Below, piece after piece: positions 1 through 6,087 of a stretch of 9,890 nucleotides of DNA. The notes under the pieces were generated by a model. It was not told the origin of the DNA. It saw only the letters and a program-made list of their open reading frames with translations, and searched no databases. The position numbers and the translations under genes were made by a program. The stretch is taken from positions 1 to 9,890 of the forward strand of contig JAKSCN010000572.1 of assembly GCA_022360595.1 (NCBI GenBank), written 5' to 3'. How positions within the stretch are numbered: the stretch's first letter is position 1; the number at the start of each line of letters is the position of its first letter. The stretch is from Chromatiales bacterium. Its GTDB lineage: Bacteria > Pseudomonadota > Gammaproteobacteria > Chromatiales > Chromatiaceae.

Positions 1-525
1 CGCGATGCGCTCGACGCCGTAGGCGATCTCGGCGGTGACCGGCCGGCACTCGAGCCCGCCGACCTGCTGGCAGTAGGTGAACTGGGTGATCTCCATCCCG
101 TTCAGCCACACCTCCCAGCCAAGACCCCAGGCGCCCAGCGTGGGCGATTCCCAGTTATCTTCCACAAAGCGAATATCGTGCTCCAACGGATCGAGGCCGA
201 GCATTTTGAGCGAACCCAGGTAGAGCTCCTGGATATTCAGCGGTGACGGCTTCATGACCACCTGATACTGGTAGTAGTGCTGCAGGCGGTTGGGGTTCTC
301 CCCGTAGCGGCCGTCCGTCGGTCGGCGTGAAGGCTGTACATAGGCGGCGTTCCAGGGTTCCGGGCCGATGGAGCGCAGAAAGGTGGCGGTATGGAAAGTA
401 CCAGCGCCCATCTCCATGTCGTAGGGCTGCAGAATGACGCACCCCTGTTGTGCCCAATACTGTTCAAGCGCGAAGATCAGCCCCTGAAATGTGGAGACAT
501 CCGGGTTGTTACTGCTGTTGCTCAT
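1..525 (-). CDS. glyQ: Glycyl-tRNA synthetase alpha subunit (partial, N-terminal 175 residues)
   Basis: This gene encodes the catalytic alpha chain of the bacterial two-subunit glycyl-tRNA synthetase, which activates glycine with ATP and charges tRNA-Gly in the cytoplasm together with the beta chain GlyS. Reading the minus strand from an ATG at 523-525 gives MSNSSNNPDVSTFQGLIFAL, followed by the GlyQ landmarks YVQPSRRPTDGRYGENPNRLQ (its first 20 residues match the family exactly), HYYQYQVVMKPSP, NIQELYLGSLKMLG, FVEDNWESPTLGAWGLGWEV and FTYCQQVGGLECRPV. The frame stays open to base 1, ending in VERIA, so roughly the last 125 of about 300 residues lie outside the window. glyS would be expected next on the left. 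The ribosome binding site is weak (TTGAG close to the ATG). The start is supported by agreement of the N-terminus with family members rather than by a strong Shine-Dalgarno sequence. Confidence 0.96.
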   Translation of the reverse strand, partial: MSNSSNNPDVSTFQGLIFALEQYWAQQGCVILQPYDMEMGAGTFHTATFLRSIGPEPWNAAYVQPSRRPTDGRYGENPNRLQHYYQYQVVMKPSPLNIQELYLGSLKMLGLDPLEHDIRFVEDNWESPTLGAWGLGWEVWLNGMEITQFTYCQQVGGLECRPVTAEIAYGVERIA

Positions 526-710
526 ACTCAAGGTCAAGGTCCTATATCTAAGGCGTCCCGGATCATACGATGATGAATCGGAGTCCCCTAAAGAGAAATC
601 AATCCGCGATTATATCGCTTTGCGGTGAAGAAAGGCCAACCCTAGCGGGTGAGTGTTAAAGGGTGGTGAAGTTTTGCAGATTGCTATTAATAAAGGTATG
701 AAACCACGGA
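526..710. other. Intergenic spacer, glyQ promoter region
   Basis: This 185-bp spacer lies between two minus-strand genes. It carries the probable glyQ promoter at 609-614 and no open frame that I consider a gene. I see no clear intrinsic terminator for the upstream gene, so some read-through into glyQ is possible. Confidence 0.6.
609..614 (-). promoter_or_regulatory. Candidate -10 element of glyQ promoter
   Basis: The minus strand reads TATAAT here, a perfect sigma-70 -10 hexamer, about 84 bases before the glyQ start codon. The -35 is poor: TTGGCC at 634-639 sits at a long 19-bp spacing. The element lies in a small inverted repeat (GCGAT-TAT-ATCGC, 607-619), which may be chance or an operator. 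Confidence 0.4.
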
Positions 711-1475
711 TTAATCCATATTGAATAGGAAAAGGCAGTTATCTCCCCCGTCGGCGGCACAACAGTTGTTATCAACCAGGCCGTTGTCCAGCTCTATCGC
801 CTTCAACAGGCCACGGATAGTGCCCTTCAGAAAATCGCAGGTTTCGGTGATGTGGTCGCGACCACGCAGATCGATCTGGTTGCTGTGCATGATCAGGCGG
901 TTACCGTCCATCTGTAGGCCGGCCATGGGGGAGATGGCAGGAATCAGTAGATGGCTGATGGCGTCGGAGAGGTTGTTGATCGCCTGTTTGGGCTTTATCT
1001 GTCGAGCCAGGTAGACACCAAAACCACGGCCCAACTGATAAGCGCGGACGTTGCGGTTTTCGGGGGGGATGCCAGAGATAATCTCATTGAAGCGTCCATC
1101 AATCCCGGGATAGCGGCTCAGCAGAGAGAAGATCAACATGCGGTCGCGGATTTCGGTATCACCGGCTTCGGGGTCGATGGTCTCCTCTTTGGGTGGAGCA
1201 GGGGCCGCTGATTTGGGGGGTGGTTGCTCGGATTCAACCGTGGACTCATCCTTTACCAGGGCGAGTATGCCGGGAATCTCTTTGACTTGGTTCCAGATTG
1301 CCTCATCGCTGGCCTCGGCGCCATACACCTCCAGCACCAGGTAGCGGTTTTCGTCTGCCGAATCTGTTTTTAATGTTCGTTTGGTGGTGGTGATGCCGAT
1401 CTGTTTTAGCCGTTGAACTATCCGTAGTTGTATTCCCGCCGCCGATGTGATGTGAAATACAATCTCTGAAGACAC
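711..1475 (-). CDS. Unrecognised protein: ACT-like N-terminus plus V4R-like C-terminus
   Basis: This is a 254-residue cytoplasmic protein with no signal peptide or membrane segment. Residues 1-80 have the look of an ACT-type ligand-binding unit (IVFHITSAAGIQLRIVQRLK, then the beta strand RYLVLEVYG). Residues 81-105 are a Pro/Ala/Glu linker. Residues 107-254 form a second domain ending in C239-x3-G243-x3-C247-x-F249, the spacing seen at the end of V4R (4-vinyl reductase) small-molecule-binding domains. Cys213 and Cys238 add further thiols, so metal or ligand binding is plausible but unproven. The start is GTG at 1473-1475, supported by AGGGG six bases upstream, and a good promoter is positioned just before it. 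It lies upstream of glyQ in the same direction, with a separate promoter for glyQ. I cannot give it a function; a ligand sensor or redox/metal-binding accessory protein would fit. That it is a real gene is fairly sure, while the domain names are tentative. Confidence 0.75.
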   Translation of the reverse strand: MSSEIVFHITSAAGIQLRIVQRLKQIGITTTKRTLKTDSADENRYLVLEVYGAEASDEAIWNQVKEIPGILALVKDESTVESEQPPPKSAAPAPPKEETIDPEAGDTEIRDRMLIFSLLSRYPGIDGRFNEIISGIPPENRNVRAYQLGRGFGVYLARQIKPKQAINNLSDAISHLLIPAISPMAGLQMDGNRLIMHSNQIDLRGRDHITETCDFLKGTIRGLLKAIELDNGLVDNNCCAADGGDNCLFLFNMD

Positions 1476-1521
1476 GAGTAACCCCTATATATTGTATTTA
1501 TATTAGTTAAATTCAATTTAT

Positions 1522-1549
1522 ACTATAGGGCAGGATCGCTGTAGATCAA
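1522..1549 (-). promoter_or_regulatory. Sigma-70-type promoter for the ACT/V4R-like gene
   Basis: On the minus strand TTGATC (1544-1549) and TATAGT (1522-1527) are separated by 16 bp, each with four or five matches to the sigma-70 hexamers. Transcription would start near 1515 and give an A/T-rich leader of about 40 bases up to the GTG start. The -35 sequence also contains one half of an FNR-like site (ATCAA on the plus strand), but the opposite half is degenerate. Confidence 0.55.
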
Positions 1550-1667
1550 GGTTTCTGCGCTGATCCGCGGTTTCTGTGAGTCCGGGGGCGGTTAACACTT
1601 GAGTGATGATCAGGTGGGTGTTAGCAGGCCCTGGCATCTGTATCTTTTTACCGTTACAGCTCTGGCG

Positions 1668-1673
1668 TATAAT
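1668..1673 (+). promoter_or_regulatory. -10 element for the PP-loop/TusA/CDF operon
   Basis: A perfect TATAAT lies 48 bases before the ATG at 1721. At 17-bp spacing the -35 is only TTTTTA (1645-1650), so the promoter is either weak or activator-assisted. An imperfect inverted repeat (TAACAC at 1593-1598 with GTGTTA at 1618-1623) lies about 45 bp upstream of the -10 and could be an operator. The leader before 1721 has no recognisable Shine-Dalgarno sequence. Confidence 0.5.
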
Positions 1674-1720
1674 TCGGGCCAATTTCCACTTCCCGTCAGT
1701 TTCTGACCTATTTTTTAATC

Positions 1721-2764
1721 ATGACCAAACAAATCAAGGCCGTAGCGCTAATCTCCGGTGGTCTCGATTCACTGCTAGCCGCAAAAGTGATTCAGGAGCA
1801 GGGAGTGCACGTTGAGGGCATCAATTTTTTTACCGGCTTCTGTGTTGAAGGCCACACCCACGCCATTCGCAAGAAGGACAAGGCGAAACCCAAGCGCAAT
1901 AACGCCCTTTGGGTGGCTGAGCAGTTGGGTATCAAGCTGCATATTATCGATATTGTTGAAGAGTACAAGCAGGTGGTCTTTAACCCTAAACATGGGTACG
2001 GGGCAAATCTAAATCCCTGTTTGGATTGCAAAATTTTTATGGTGCAGAAGGCCAAGGAGTGGATTGCGGAGAACGGTTTCGACTTTATTATCACCGGTGA
2101 GGTGATCGGCCAGCGGCCCATGTCTCAACGCAAGGACACCATGCCGGTGGTATCGCGTGAATCGGGGGCTGATGAGCTGCTGCTGCGTCCGCTCTGCGCC
2201 AAGAATCTCCCCGAAACCAAGCCGGAGCGTGAAGGCTGGGTCAAGCGTGATGCACTGCATGATTTCAGCGGTCGCACCCGTAAGCCGCAGATGGCCCTGG
2301 CCAAACAGTTTCAGATCGAAGACTACGCGCAACCGGCCGGTGGCTGCTGTTTTCTCACCGATGCCCAGTACTCGTCCAAGCTGGCTGATCTGTGGGAAGC
2401 GCGCGGCAGCAAGCAGTATGAAATGGATGACATCATGCTGTTGAAGGTGGGACGCCACATGCGCCCACGGCCTAATTTCAAGGTGATCATCTCCCGTGAA
2501 GAGGGAGAGGGCAATTTCCTGCAGGGTTATCGTAAGCAGTTCGTCAGCATCAAAACCACCAGTCACGCCGGGCCGTTGGCTTTGGTGGATGGCGAGGTCA
2601 GCTCGGATGATCTTTATCTGGCTGCCCAACTGGTGGCCCGCTACAGTCAGGGTAAAATGGCCGAGCAGGTGGAGTTGGAGATTACCGATAGAGAAGGTAA
2701 TGTTGAGCAGGTGGCGGTGAAACCCCTGTCGCCAAGTGAGATTCCCGAGGAGTGGCATCTATGA
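1721..2764 (+). CDS. PP-loop ATPase, tRNA thiouridine synthase-like, with C-terminal extra domain
   Basis: This 347-residue protein belongs to the adenine-nucleotide alpha-hydrolase (PP-loop) superfamily that includes MnmA, ThiI and TtuA; these adenylate a tRNA base before sulfur insertion. The PP-loop SGGLDS is at residues 12-17. NPCLDCK gives C100 and C103, and AGGCCFLTD gives C209 and C210. A CxxC plus one distant cysteine is the ligand pattern of the [4Fe-4S] thiolases TtuA and TtcA, so an Fe-S-dependent mechanism is a reasonable inference; the catalytic Cys pair of MnmA falls in similar places. TGEVIGQRPMSQ (125-136) and HDFSGRTRKPQ (180-190) look like substrate-loop motifs. Residues about 238-345, including VGRHMRPRPNFKVIISR, form an additional domain which I believe resembles the NFACT-R RNA-binding module reported fused to such ATPases, though this is from memory. 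The stop codon overlaps the next start (ATGA). The exact RNA target is unknown. Confidence 0.85.
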   Translation: MTKQIKAVALISGGLDSLLAAKVIQEQGVHVEGINFFTGFCVEGHTHAIRKKDKAKPKRNNALWVAEQLGIKLHIIDIVEEYKQVVFNPKHGYGANLNPCLDCKIFMVQKAKEWIAENGFDFIITGEVIGQRPMSQRKDTMPVVSRESGADELLLRPLCAKNLPETKPEREGWVKRDALHDFSGRTRKPQMALAKQFQIEDYAQPAGGCCFLTDAQYSSKLADLWEARGSKQYEMDDIMLLKVGRHMRPRPNFKVIISREEGEGNFLQGYRKQFVSIKTTSHAGPLALVDGEVSSDDLYLAAQLVARYSQGKMAEQVELEITDREGNVEQVAVKPLSPSEIPEEWHL

Positions 2765-2991
2765 GCAAAGTGATCGTTGATGCGCGTAGACTACTCTGCC
2801 CGATGCCCGTTATTCGGGTACAGGATAGAGCCAAGGAGCTGGCGCCCGGCACGGTGTTGGAGGCGATCTGTACCGATCCTGGCGCGCTGAATGATATTCC
2901 CGCCTGGTGTAGAATCAATGGTCACAAAGTGTTGGAAACACGCAGCCAGGATGACGAGTATATCGTGGTGGTGGAGATAGGAGAGGAGTAG
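2761..2991 (+). CDS. TusA/SirA-family sulfur carrier protein
   Basis: This is a 76-residue protein of the TusA (formerly SirA) family, small cytosolic carriers that pass sulfur as a persulfide on a conserved cysteine to thiolation or sulfur-oxidation enzymes. The family signature CPMPV is at residues 13-17, with Cys13 the expected persulfide site. It is followed by the acidic-to-helix segment CTDPGALNDIPAW and a C-terminal strand YIVVVEI. ATG 2761 is preferred over an in-frame GTG at 2752 because GAGGAG (2747-2752) sits eight bases before the ATG, whereas it overlaps the GTG. The start overlaps the upstream stop as ATGA, which suggests translational coupling and a roughly matched supply of the two proteins. 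The most economical reading is that it donates sulfur to the preceding PP-loop enzyme. It may be one of several TusA paralogues in the cell, so I give no symbol. Confidence 0.9.
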   Translation: MSKVIVDARRLLCPMPVIRVQDRAKELAPGTVLEAICTDPGALNDIPAWCRINGHKVLETRSQDDEYIVVVEIGEE

Positions 2992-2998
2992 TCACCCC

Positions 2999-4156
2999 GT
3001 GTCTGAAGTAGTCGAAGACCGCGCTCAAGTTCGCCTGCAGGTTACCCAACGTGTCACACTGGTTGGCGCTATCGTCAATATTATCTTGGCGTTGTCGAAA
3101 ACCATTTTCGGCTTTATCGCCCAGTCCCAGTCGCTGATTGCCGACGGTATCCACTCCTTTTCAGATCTCTTCTCCGATGCCTTGGTATTGATAGCGGCCC
3201 GTCACTCCCATCGTGGTCCTGATGAGGCGCATCCCTATGGCCATGGGCGCTTCGAAACCGCGGCGACAATGGGTCTGGGGGTACTGCTTGGGTTGGTTGC
3301 TGTCGGTATCTGCTGGGATGCGGTGGAGCGGCTTTTTTCTCCTGAAGAGCTCCTTCAGCCGACCACTCTGGCGGTCTATGTAGCGCTTTTTTCAGTGTTG
3401 GCCAATGAAGGGCTATATCACTATACCAATCGGGCAGCCCGCCAGATCAAGTCGGATATGCTCAAGGCCAATGCCTGGCATCATCGCTCTGATGCTGTCT
3501 CCTCCATTGTGGTGTTGATTGGGGTTGTTGGCACGTTGGCCGGTCTACCCTATCTGGATGCCATTGCGGCTATTGCCGTGGCGCTGATGATTGGCCACAT
3601 AGGCTGGGAGGTGGGCTGGCCCGCCTTTCAGGAACTGGTTGATGCCGGGCTGGATGAAGACCAGGTTGCCAAGATTACCAAGACGATTCTATCCATTGGC
3701 GGTGTCGAAGCGGTGCATATGCTGCGTACCCGCAAATTGGGAGGCGAAGCGTCGGTAGATGTGCATGTATTGCTGTCACAGCCGTGGCTGAGTGTTTCGG
3801 AAGGGCATTTGATTGGCCAGACTGTAATTGATCGGTTGCGTGAAGATTTCGATGAAATTACCGATGTTACCGTCCATATCGACCCAGAAGATGATGAGAT
3901 TTCACCACCCAGCAAAGGTTTACCGCTGCGGGCCGATGCCGAGTCGATTCTGACCGAGGCGTGGCAAGGGGTGCCCGTGGCAGCGGAGAGAAATCGGCTA
4001 CTGTTCCACTATTTGGATGGGCAGGTTGATGTAGATGTCTATTTTCCGCTCGCCACCTTTACCGACATGGAGCAGACTGCGGTGTTGACCGGCACCCTGC
4101 AAGAAGCGCTGGAGCCTTATAGCGAGTTTGGTGAAGTACGGGTTTATTTCGGGTAG
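2999..4156 (+). CDS. Cation diffusion facilitator (divalent metal/proton antiporter) with extended C-terminus
   Basis: This inner-membrane CDF-family exporter of divalent metals (Zn2+, Fe2+, Mn2+ or similar) has 385 residues. It has about six hydrophobic segments within residues 20-205. The transport site is recognisable as H52-x3-D56 with nearby D49 in the second segment, and H161-x3-D165 in the fifth; these correspond to the Asp/His tetrad of E. coli FieF. HPYGHGRFE (78-86) is the typical loop. Residues 215-296 are the usual cytosolic dimerisation domain, ending in TVHIDPEDD. Unusually, a further 75 residues (311-385) follow, whose strand pattern (VDVDVYFPLA ... GEVRVYF) repeats that of the first domain. 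Most relatives stop near 300 residues. The start is GTG 2999, with GAGAGGAG at 2981-2988. It lies seven bases after the TusA gene, so it is in the same operon. Metal specificity cannot be read from the sequence. Confidence 0.92.
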   Translation: MSEVVEDRAQVRLQVTQRVTLVGAIVNIILALSKTIFGFIAQSQSLIADGIHSFSDLFSDALVLIAARHSHRGPDEAHPYGHGRFETAATMGLGVLLGLVAVGICWDAVERLFSPEELLQPTTLAVYVALFSVLANEGLYHYTNRAARQIKSDMLKANAWHHRSDAVSSIVVLIGVVGTLAGLPYLDAIAAIAVALMIGHIGWEVGWPAFQELVDAGLDEDQVAKITKTILSIGGVEAVHMLRTRKLGGEASVDVHVLLSQPWLSVSEGHLIGQTVIDRLREDFDEITDVTVHIDPEDDEISPPSKGLPLRADAESILTEAWQGVPVAAERNRLLFHYLDGQVDVDVYFPLATFTDMEQTAVLTGTLQEALEPYSEFGEVRVYFG

Positions 4157-4173
4157 CGCACTAATATGGTGCG
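4157..4173. promoter_or_regulatory. NtrC-binding site 1 (glnA enhancer)
   Basis: The sequence CGCACTAATATGGTGCG matches the NtrC consensus pattern GCAC-N7-GTGC, and the outermost five bases of each arm are perfectly inverted. It starts one base after the stop codon of the transporter gene. Its centre (4165) lies about 249 bp upstream of the predicted sigma-54 start site. Confidence 0.8.
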
Positions 4174-4187
4174 TTCCAGGATAATGC

Positions 4188-4204
4188 TGCCCGATAATAG
4201 TGCA
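4188..4204. promoter_or_regulatory. NtrC-binding site 2 (glnA enhancer)
   Basis: TGCCCGATAATAGTGCA fits the same GCAC-N7-GTGC pattern on the opposite strand with one mismatch (GGGC for GTGC). Its centre (4196) is 31 bp, about three helical turns, from site 1. The two strong NtrC sites of enteric glnA are spaced about the same, which allows cooperative binding of two dimers on one face of the DNA. Confidence 0.65.
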
Positions 4205-4291
4205 TCTATCTTGGCGCCGCTGTCAGCACTCCATTCTGAGAGATCGGGTAGCCACCGGGATCTAATCTGGGATAACCACAGAGTAGGATAG

Positions 4292-4304
4292 TAAAGAATT
4301 GAAA
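4292..4304. promoter_or_regulatory. Possible IHF site
   Basis: TAAAGAATTGAAA fits the reverse of the IHF consensus (YAA-N4-TTGATW) with one mismatch, in an A/T-rich stretch between the enhancer and the sigma-54 promoter. That is where DNA bending would help looping. The motif is degenerate and chance matches are common. Confidence 0.25.
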
Positions 4305-4387
4305 ACAAATGATTTTTCTATTCAGACTCGCATAACGGCCAGAAAAATAGCAAAATAGCCCTACTATTAATAAGCTGTTGAGCACAG

Positions 4388-4403
4388 TGGCACGCTTTCT
4401 GCT
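4388..4403 (+). promoter_or_regulatory. Sigma-54 (-24/-12) promoter of glnA
   Basis: TGGCACGCTTTCTGCT matches the sigma-54 consensus TGGCAC-N5-TTGCW with a single mismatch, and the invariant GG and GC are 12 bases apart as required. The start site would be near 4414, giving a leader of about 100 bases. With the NtrC sites upstream, it is expected to fire under nitrogen limitation through NtrC-phosphate. Confidence 0.85.
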
Positions 4404-4515
4404 ATTACAGATGCCATACATCTAACGCCACCAACAGCGATGGATTTTTGAATACCGAAATGTAGGAATACTGTTTCGGCAGTAACAACCCAACAAAATT
4501 TAGCTGGAGAACATC

Positions 4516-5922
4516 ATGGCCTCTAAAGTCCTGAAAATGATGAAAGACAACGATGTGAAGTTTGTAGATCTTCGCTTCACTGATACCCGCGGTAAAGAGC
4601 AGCATGTAACTCTGCCTGCACACGAAGTAGAAGAAGACATGTTCACCGACGGCAAGATGTTCGATGGTTCCTCTATCGCCGGTTGGAAAGGCATTAATGA
4701 ATCCGACATGATCCTGATGCCTGATGCAGGCTCCGCGGTACTCGATCCTTTCACTGACGAAGTCACCCTGAATCTGCGTTGTGACATCCTTGAGCCTTCC
4801 ACCATGGAAGGTTACGAGCGTGATCCTCGCTCTGTTGCCAAGCGCGCAGAAGCTTACCTGCAGTCTACCGGCATTGCTGATACTGCTTTTTTCGGTCCTG
4901 AGCCTGAATTCTTCATCATGGACGATGTTCGTTGGAGCGCCGACATGAGTGGCTGTATGGTCAAAATTGATTCAGAAGAAGCTGACTGGAACTCCGAGCG
5001 CGTCTATGAAGATGGCAACATCGGTCACCGTCCTACCGTTAAAGGTGGTTACTTCCCCGTTCCTCCAGTTGACTCTCTGCATGATATCCGTGGTGCTATG
5101 TGTCTGACTATGGAAGAGATGGGCGTACCTGTTGAAGTACACCATCATGAAGTGGCCACTGCCGGTCAGTGTGAAATCGGCACCCGCTTTAGCACTCTGG
5201 TTGAGCGTGCTGACTGGGTTCAGGTACAGAAATATGTCACCTGGAACGTTGCTCACGCCTACGGTAAGACAGCTACCTTCATGCCGAAACCACTGGTTGG
5301 CGATAACGGCTCCGGCATGCACGTGCATCAGTCACTGGCCAAGAATGGTGAAAACCTGTTCGCTGGCGATCAGTACGGTGGCCTGTCTGAAACTGCCCTG
5401 TACTACATTGGCGGTATCATCAAGCACGCCCGTGCACTGAACGCCTTTACCAACTCTTCTACCAACTCGTACAAGCGTCTGGTACCTGGCTTCGAAGCGC
5501 CTGTTATGCTGGCTTACTCAGCACGTAACCGTTCCGCTTCTATCCGCATTCCTTTCGTCTCCAGCCCGAAAGGCCGTCGTGTAGAGGTTCGCTTCCCTGA
5601 TCCAACAGCCAACCCGTACCTCGCTTTCGCTGCGATGTTGATGGCTGGTCTGGACGGTATCCAGAACAAAATCCACCCAGGTGAAGCGATGGATAAAGAT
5701 CTGTATGACCTGCCTGCGGAAGAGGCGGCCAATATCCCAACCGTTTGCCACAGCCTGGATCAGGCTCTGGAAGCCCTGGATGCAGATCGTGAATTTCTGA
5801 CAGCCGGCGGTGTCTTCAGTGATGACCTGATCGATGGTTTCATCGCCCTGAAGATGGAAGAGGTTACGCGCCTGCGCATGACCACTCACCCCGTTGAGTT
5901 CGACATGTACTACAGCCTCTAA
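4516..5922 (+). CDS. glnA: Glutamine synthetase, type I-beta
   Basis: This enzyme makes glutamine from glutamate, ammonia and ATP, the main ammonia-assimilation step, as a cytosolic dodecamer. The 468 residues match E. coli GlnA (469) along the whole length. Landmarks are the FDGSSIAGWKG loop (49-59), the metal ligands in FGPEPEFF (E129, E131), HHHEVATAGQCEIG (209-222), the ATP-site KPLVGDNGSGMHVH region (258-271), the flap Glu in PGFEAPV (E327), R339 and R359, and KDLYDLP with Tyr397. Tyr397 is the site adenylylated by GlnE in gammaproteobacteria, so post-translational shut-off is expected. The start ATG has GGAG (4506-4509) at good spacing. It is transcribed from the sigma-54 promoter at 4388-4403 under the two NtrC sites and ends in a strong terminator. 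Codon choice is noticeably restricted compared with its neighbours, as in highly expressed genes. The regulators ntrB and ntrC follow two genes downstream. Confidence 0.99.
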   Translation: MASKVLKMMKDNDVKFVDLRFTDTRGKEQHVTLPAHEVEEDMFTDGKMFDGSSIAGWKGINESDMILMPDAGSAVLDPFTDEVTLNLRCDILEPSTMEGYERDPRSVAKRAEAYLQSTGIADTAFFGPEPEFFIMDDVRWSADMSGCMVKIDSEEADWNSERVYEDGNIGHRPTVKGGYFPVPPVDSLHDIRGAMCLTMEEMGVPVEVHHHEVATAGQCEIGTRFSTLVERADWVQVQKYVTWNVAHAYGKTATFMPKPLVGDNGSGMHVHQSLAKNGENLFAGDQYGGLSETALYYIGGIIKHARALNAFTNSSTNSYKRLVPGFEAPVMLAYSARNRSASIRIPFVSSPKGRRVEVRFPDPTANPYLAFAAMLMAGLDGIQNKIHPGEAMDKDLYDLPAEEAANIPTVCHSLDQALEALDADREFLTAGGVFSDDLIDGFIALKMEEVTRLRMTTHPVEFDMYYSL

Positions 5923-5935
5923 TCGCTTGCGATTA
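5920..5935. repeat. Short perfect inverted repeat over the glnA stop codon
   Basis: TAATCGC-TT-GCGATTA is a perfect 7-bp inverted repeat that begins with the glnA stop codon. The two-base loop is tight, so a few central pairs would open in RNA. It sits 12 bases before the terminator and may protect the 3' end of the messenger or be incidental. Confidence 0.45.
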
Positions 5936-5944
5936 AGCTGCTTT

Positions 5945-5971
5945 AAGAAGCGCCCTGCGGGGCGCTTTTTT
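5945..5971 (+). terminator. Rho-independent terminator of glnA
   Basis: An 8-bp perfect stem AAGCGCCC (5948-5955) / GGGCGCTT (5960-5967) with the four-base loop TGCG runs into six T residues (5966-5971). This is a textbook intrinsic terminator and separates glnA transcription from the downstream genes. Confidence 0.93.
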
Positions 5972-5980
5972 GTGCCCGGC

Positions 5981-5986
5981 TATAAT
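5981..5986 (+). promoter_or_regulatory. Candidate -10 element for the DUF4124 gene
   Basis: TATAAT directly after the glnA terminator is a perfect -10 hexamer, but no acceptable -35 lies 16-18 bp upstream, where the terminator stem sits. The transcript would have a leader of about 95 bases containing a 7-bp inverted repeat (ATAAATG at 6006-6012, CATTTAT at 6025-6031). Confidence 0.4.
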
Positions 5987-6087
5987 GAAATGGCCAGTTA
6001 ACCGCATAAATGATAAGTTTTGTGCATTTATCGGCAGATTGACTCAGTTGATCCGCTTATTGGTTGTTGTCCAGAGGTAGTTGTTCT

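Larger units (their letters stand above)
4157..4515. other. glnA control region (359 bp without a gene)
   Basis: This spacer holds two NtrC-type sites at its left end, a possible IHF site in an A/T-rich middle, a sigma-54 promoter near 4388-4403 and an untranslated leader of about 100 bases. I see no open frame worth annotating and no intrinsic terminator for the transporter operon, so read-through into glnA is conceivable. Confidence 0.75.

Noticed and set aside
155..573. Small open frames overlapping the glyQ region in other frames
   Set aside because: The glyQ frame is confirmed by extended similarity to the known protein, so the others are shadows.
1537..1549. FNR/CRP-like site in the promoter of the ACT/V4R-like gene
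   Set aside because: One half-site (ATCAA) is good, but the other matches only three of five bases, which is expected by chance.
4157..4173. Hairpin right after the transporter stop codon read as a terminator
   Set aside because: The stem is only five base pairs with no following T-run, and the sequence is a better match to an NtrC site, with a second site 31 bp away.
4206..4421. Minus-strand open frame of 71 codons in the glnA control region
   Set aside because: It has no ribosome binding site or recognisable protein features, and it covers the sigma-54 promoter and A/T-rich DNA.
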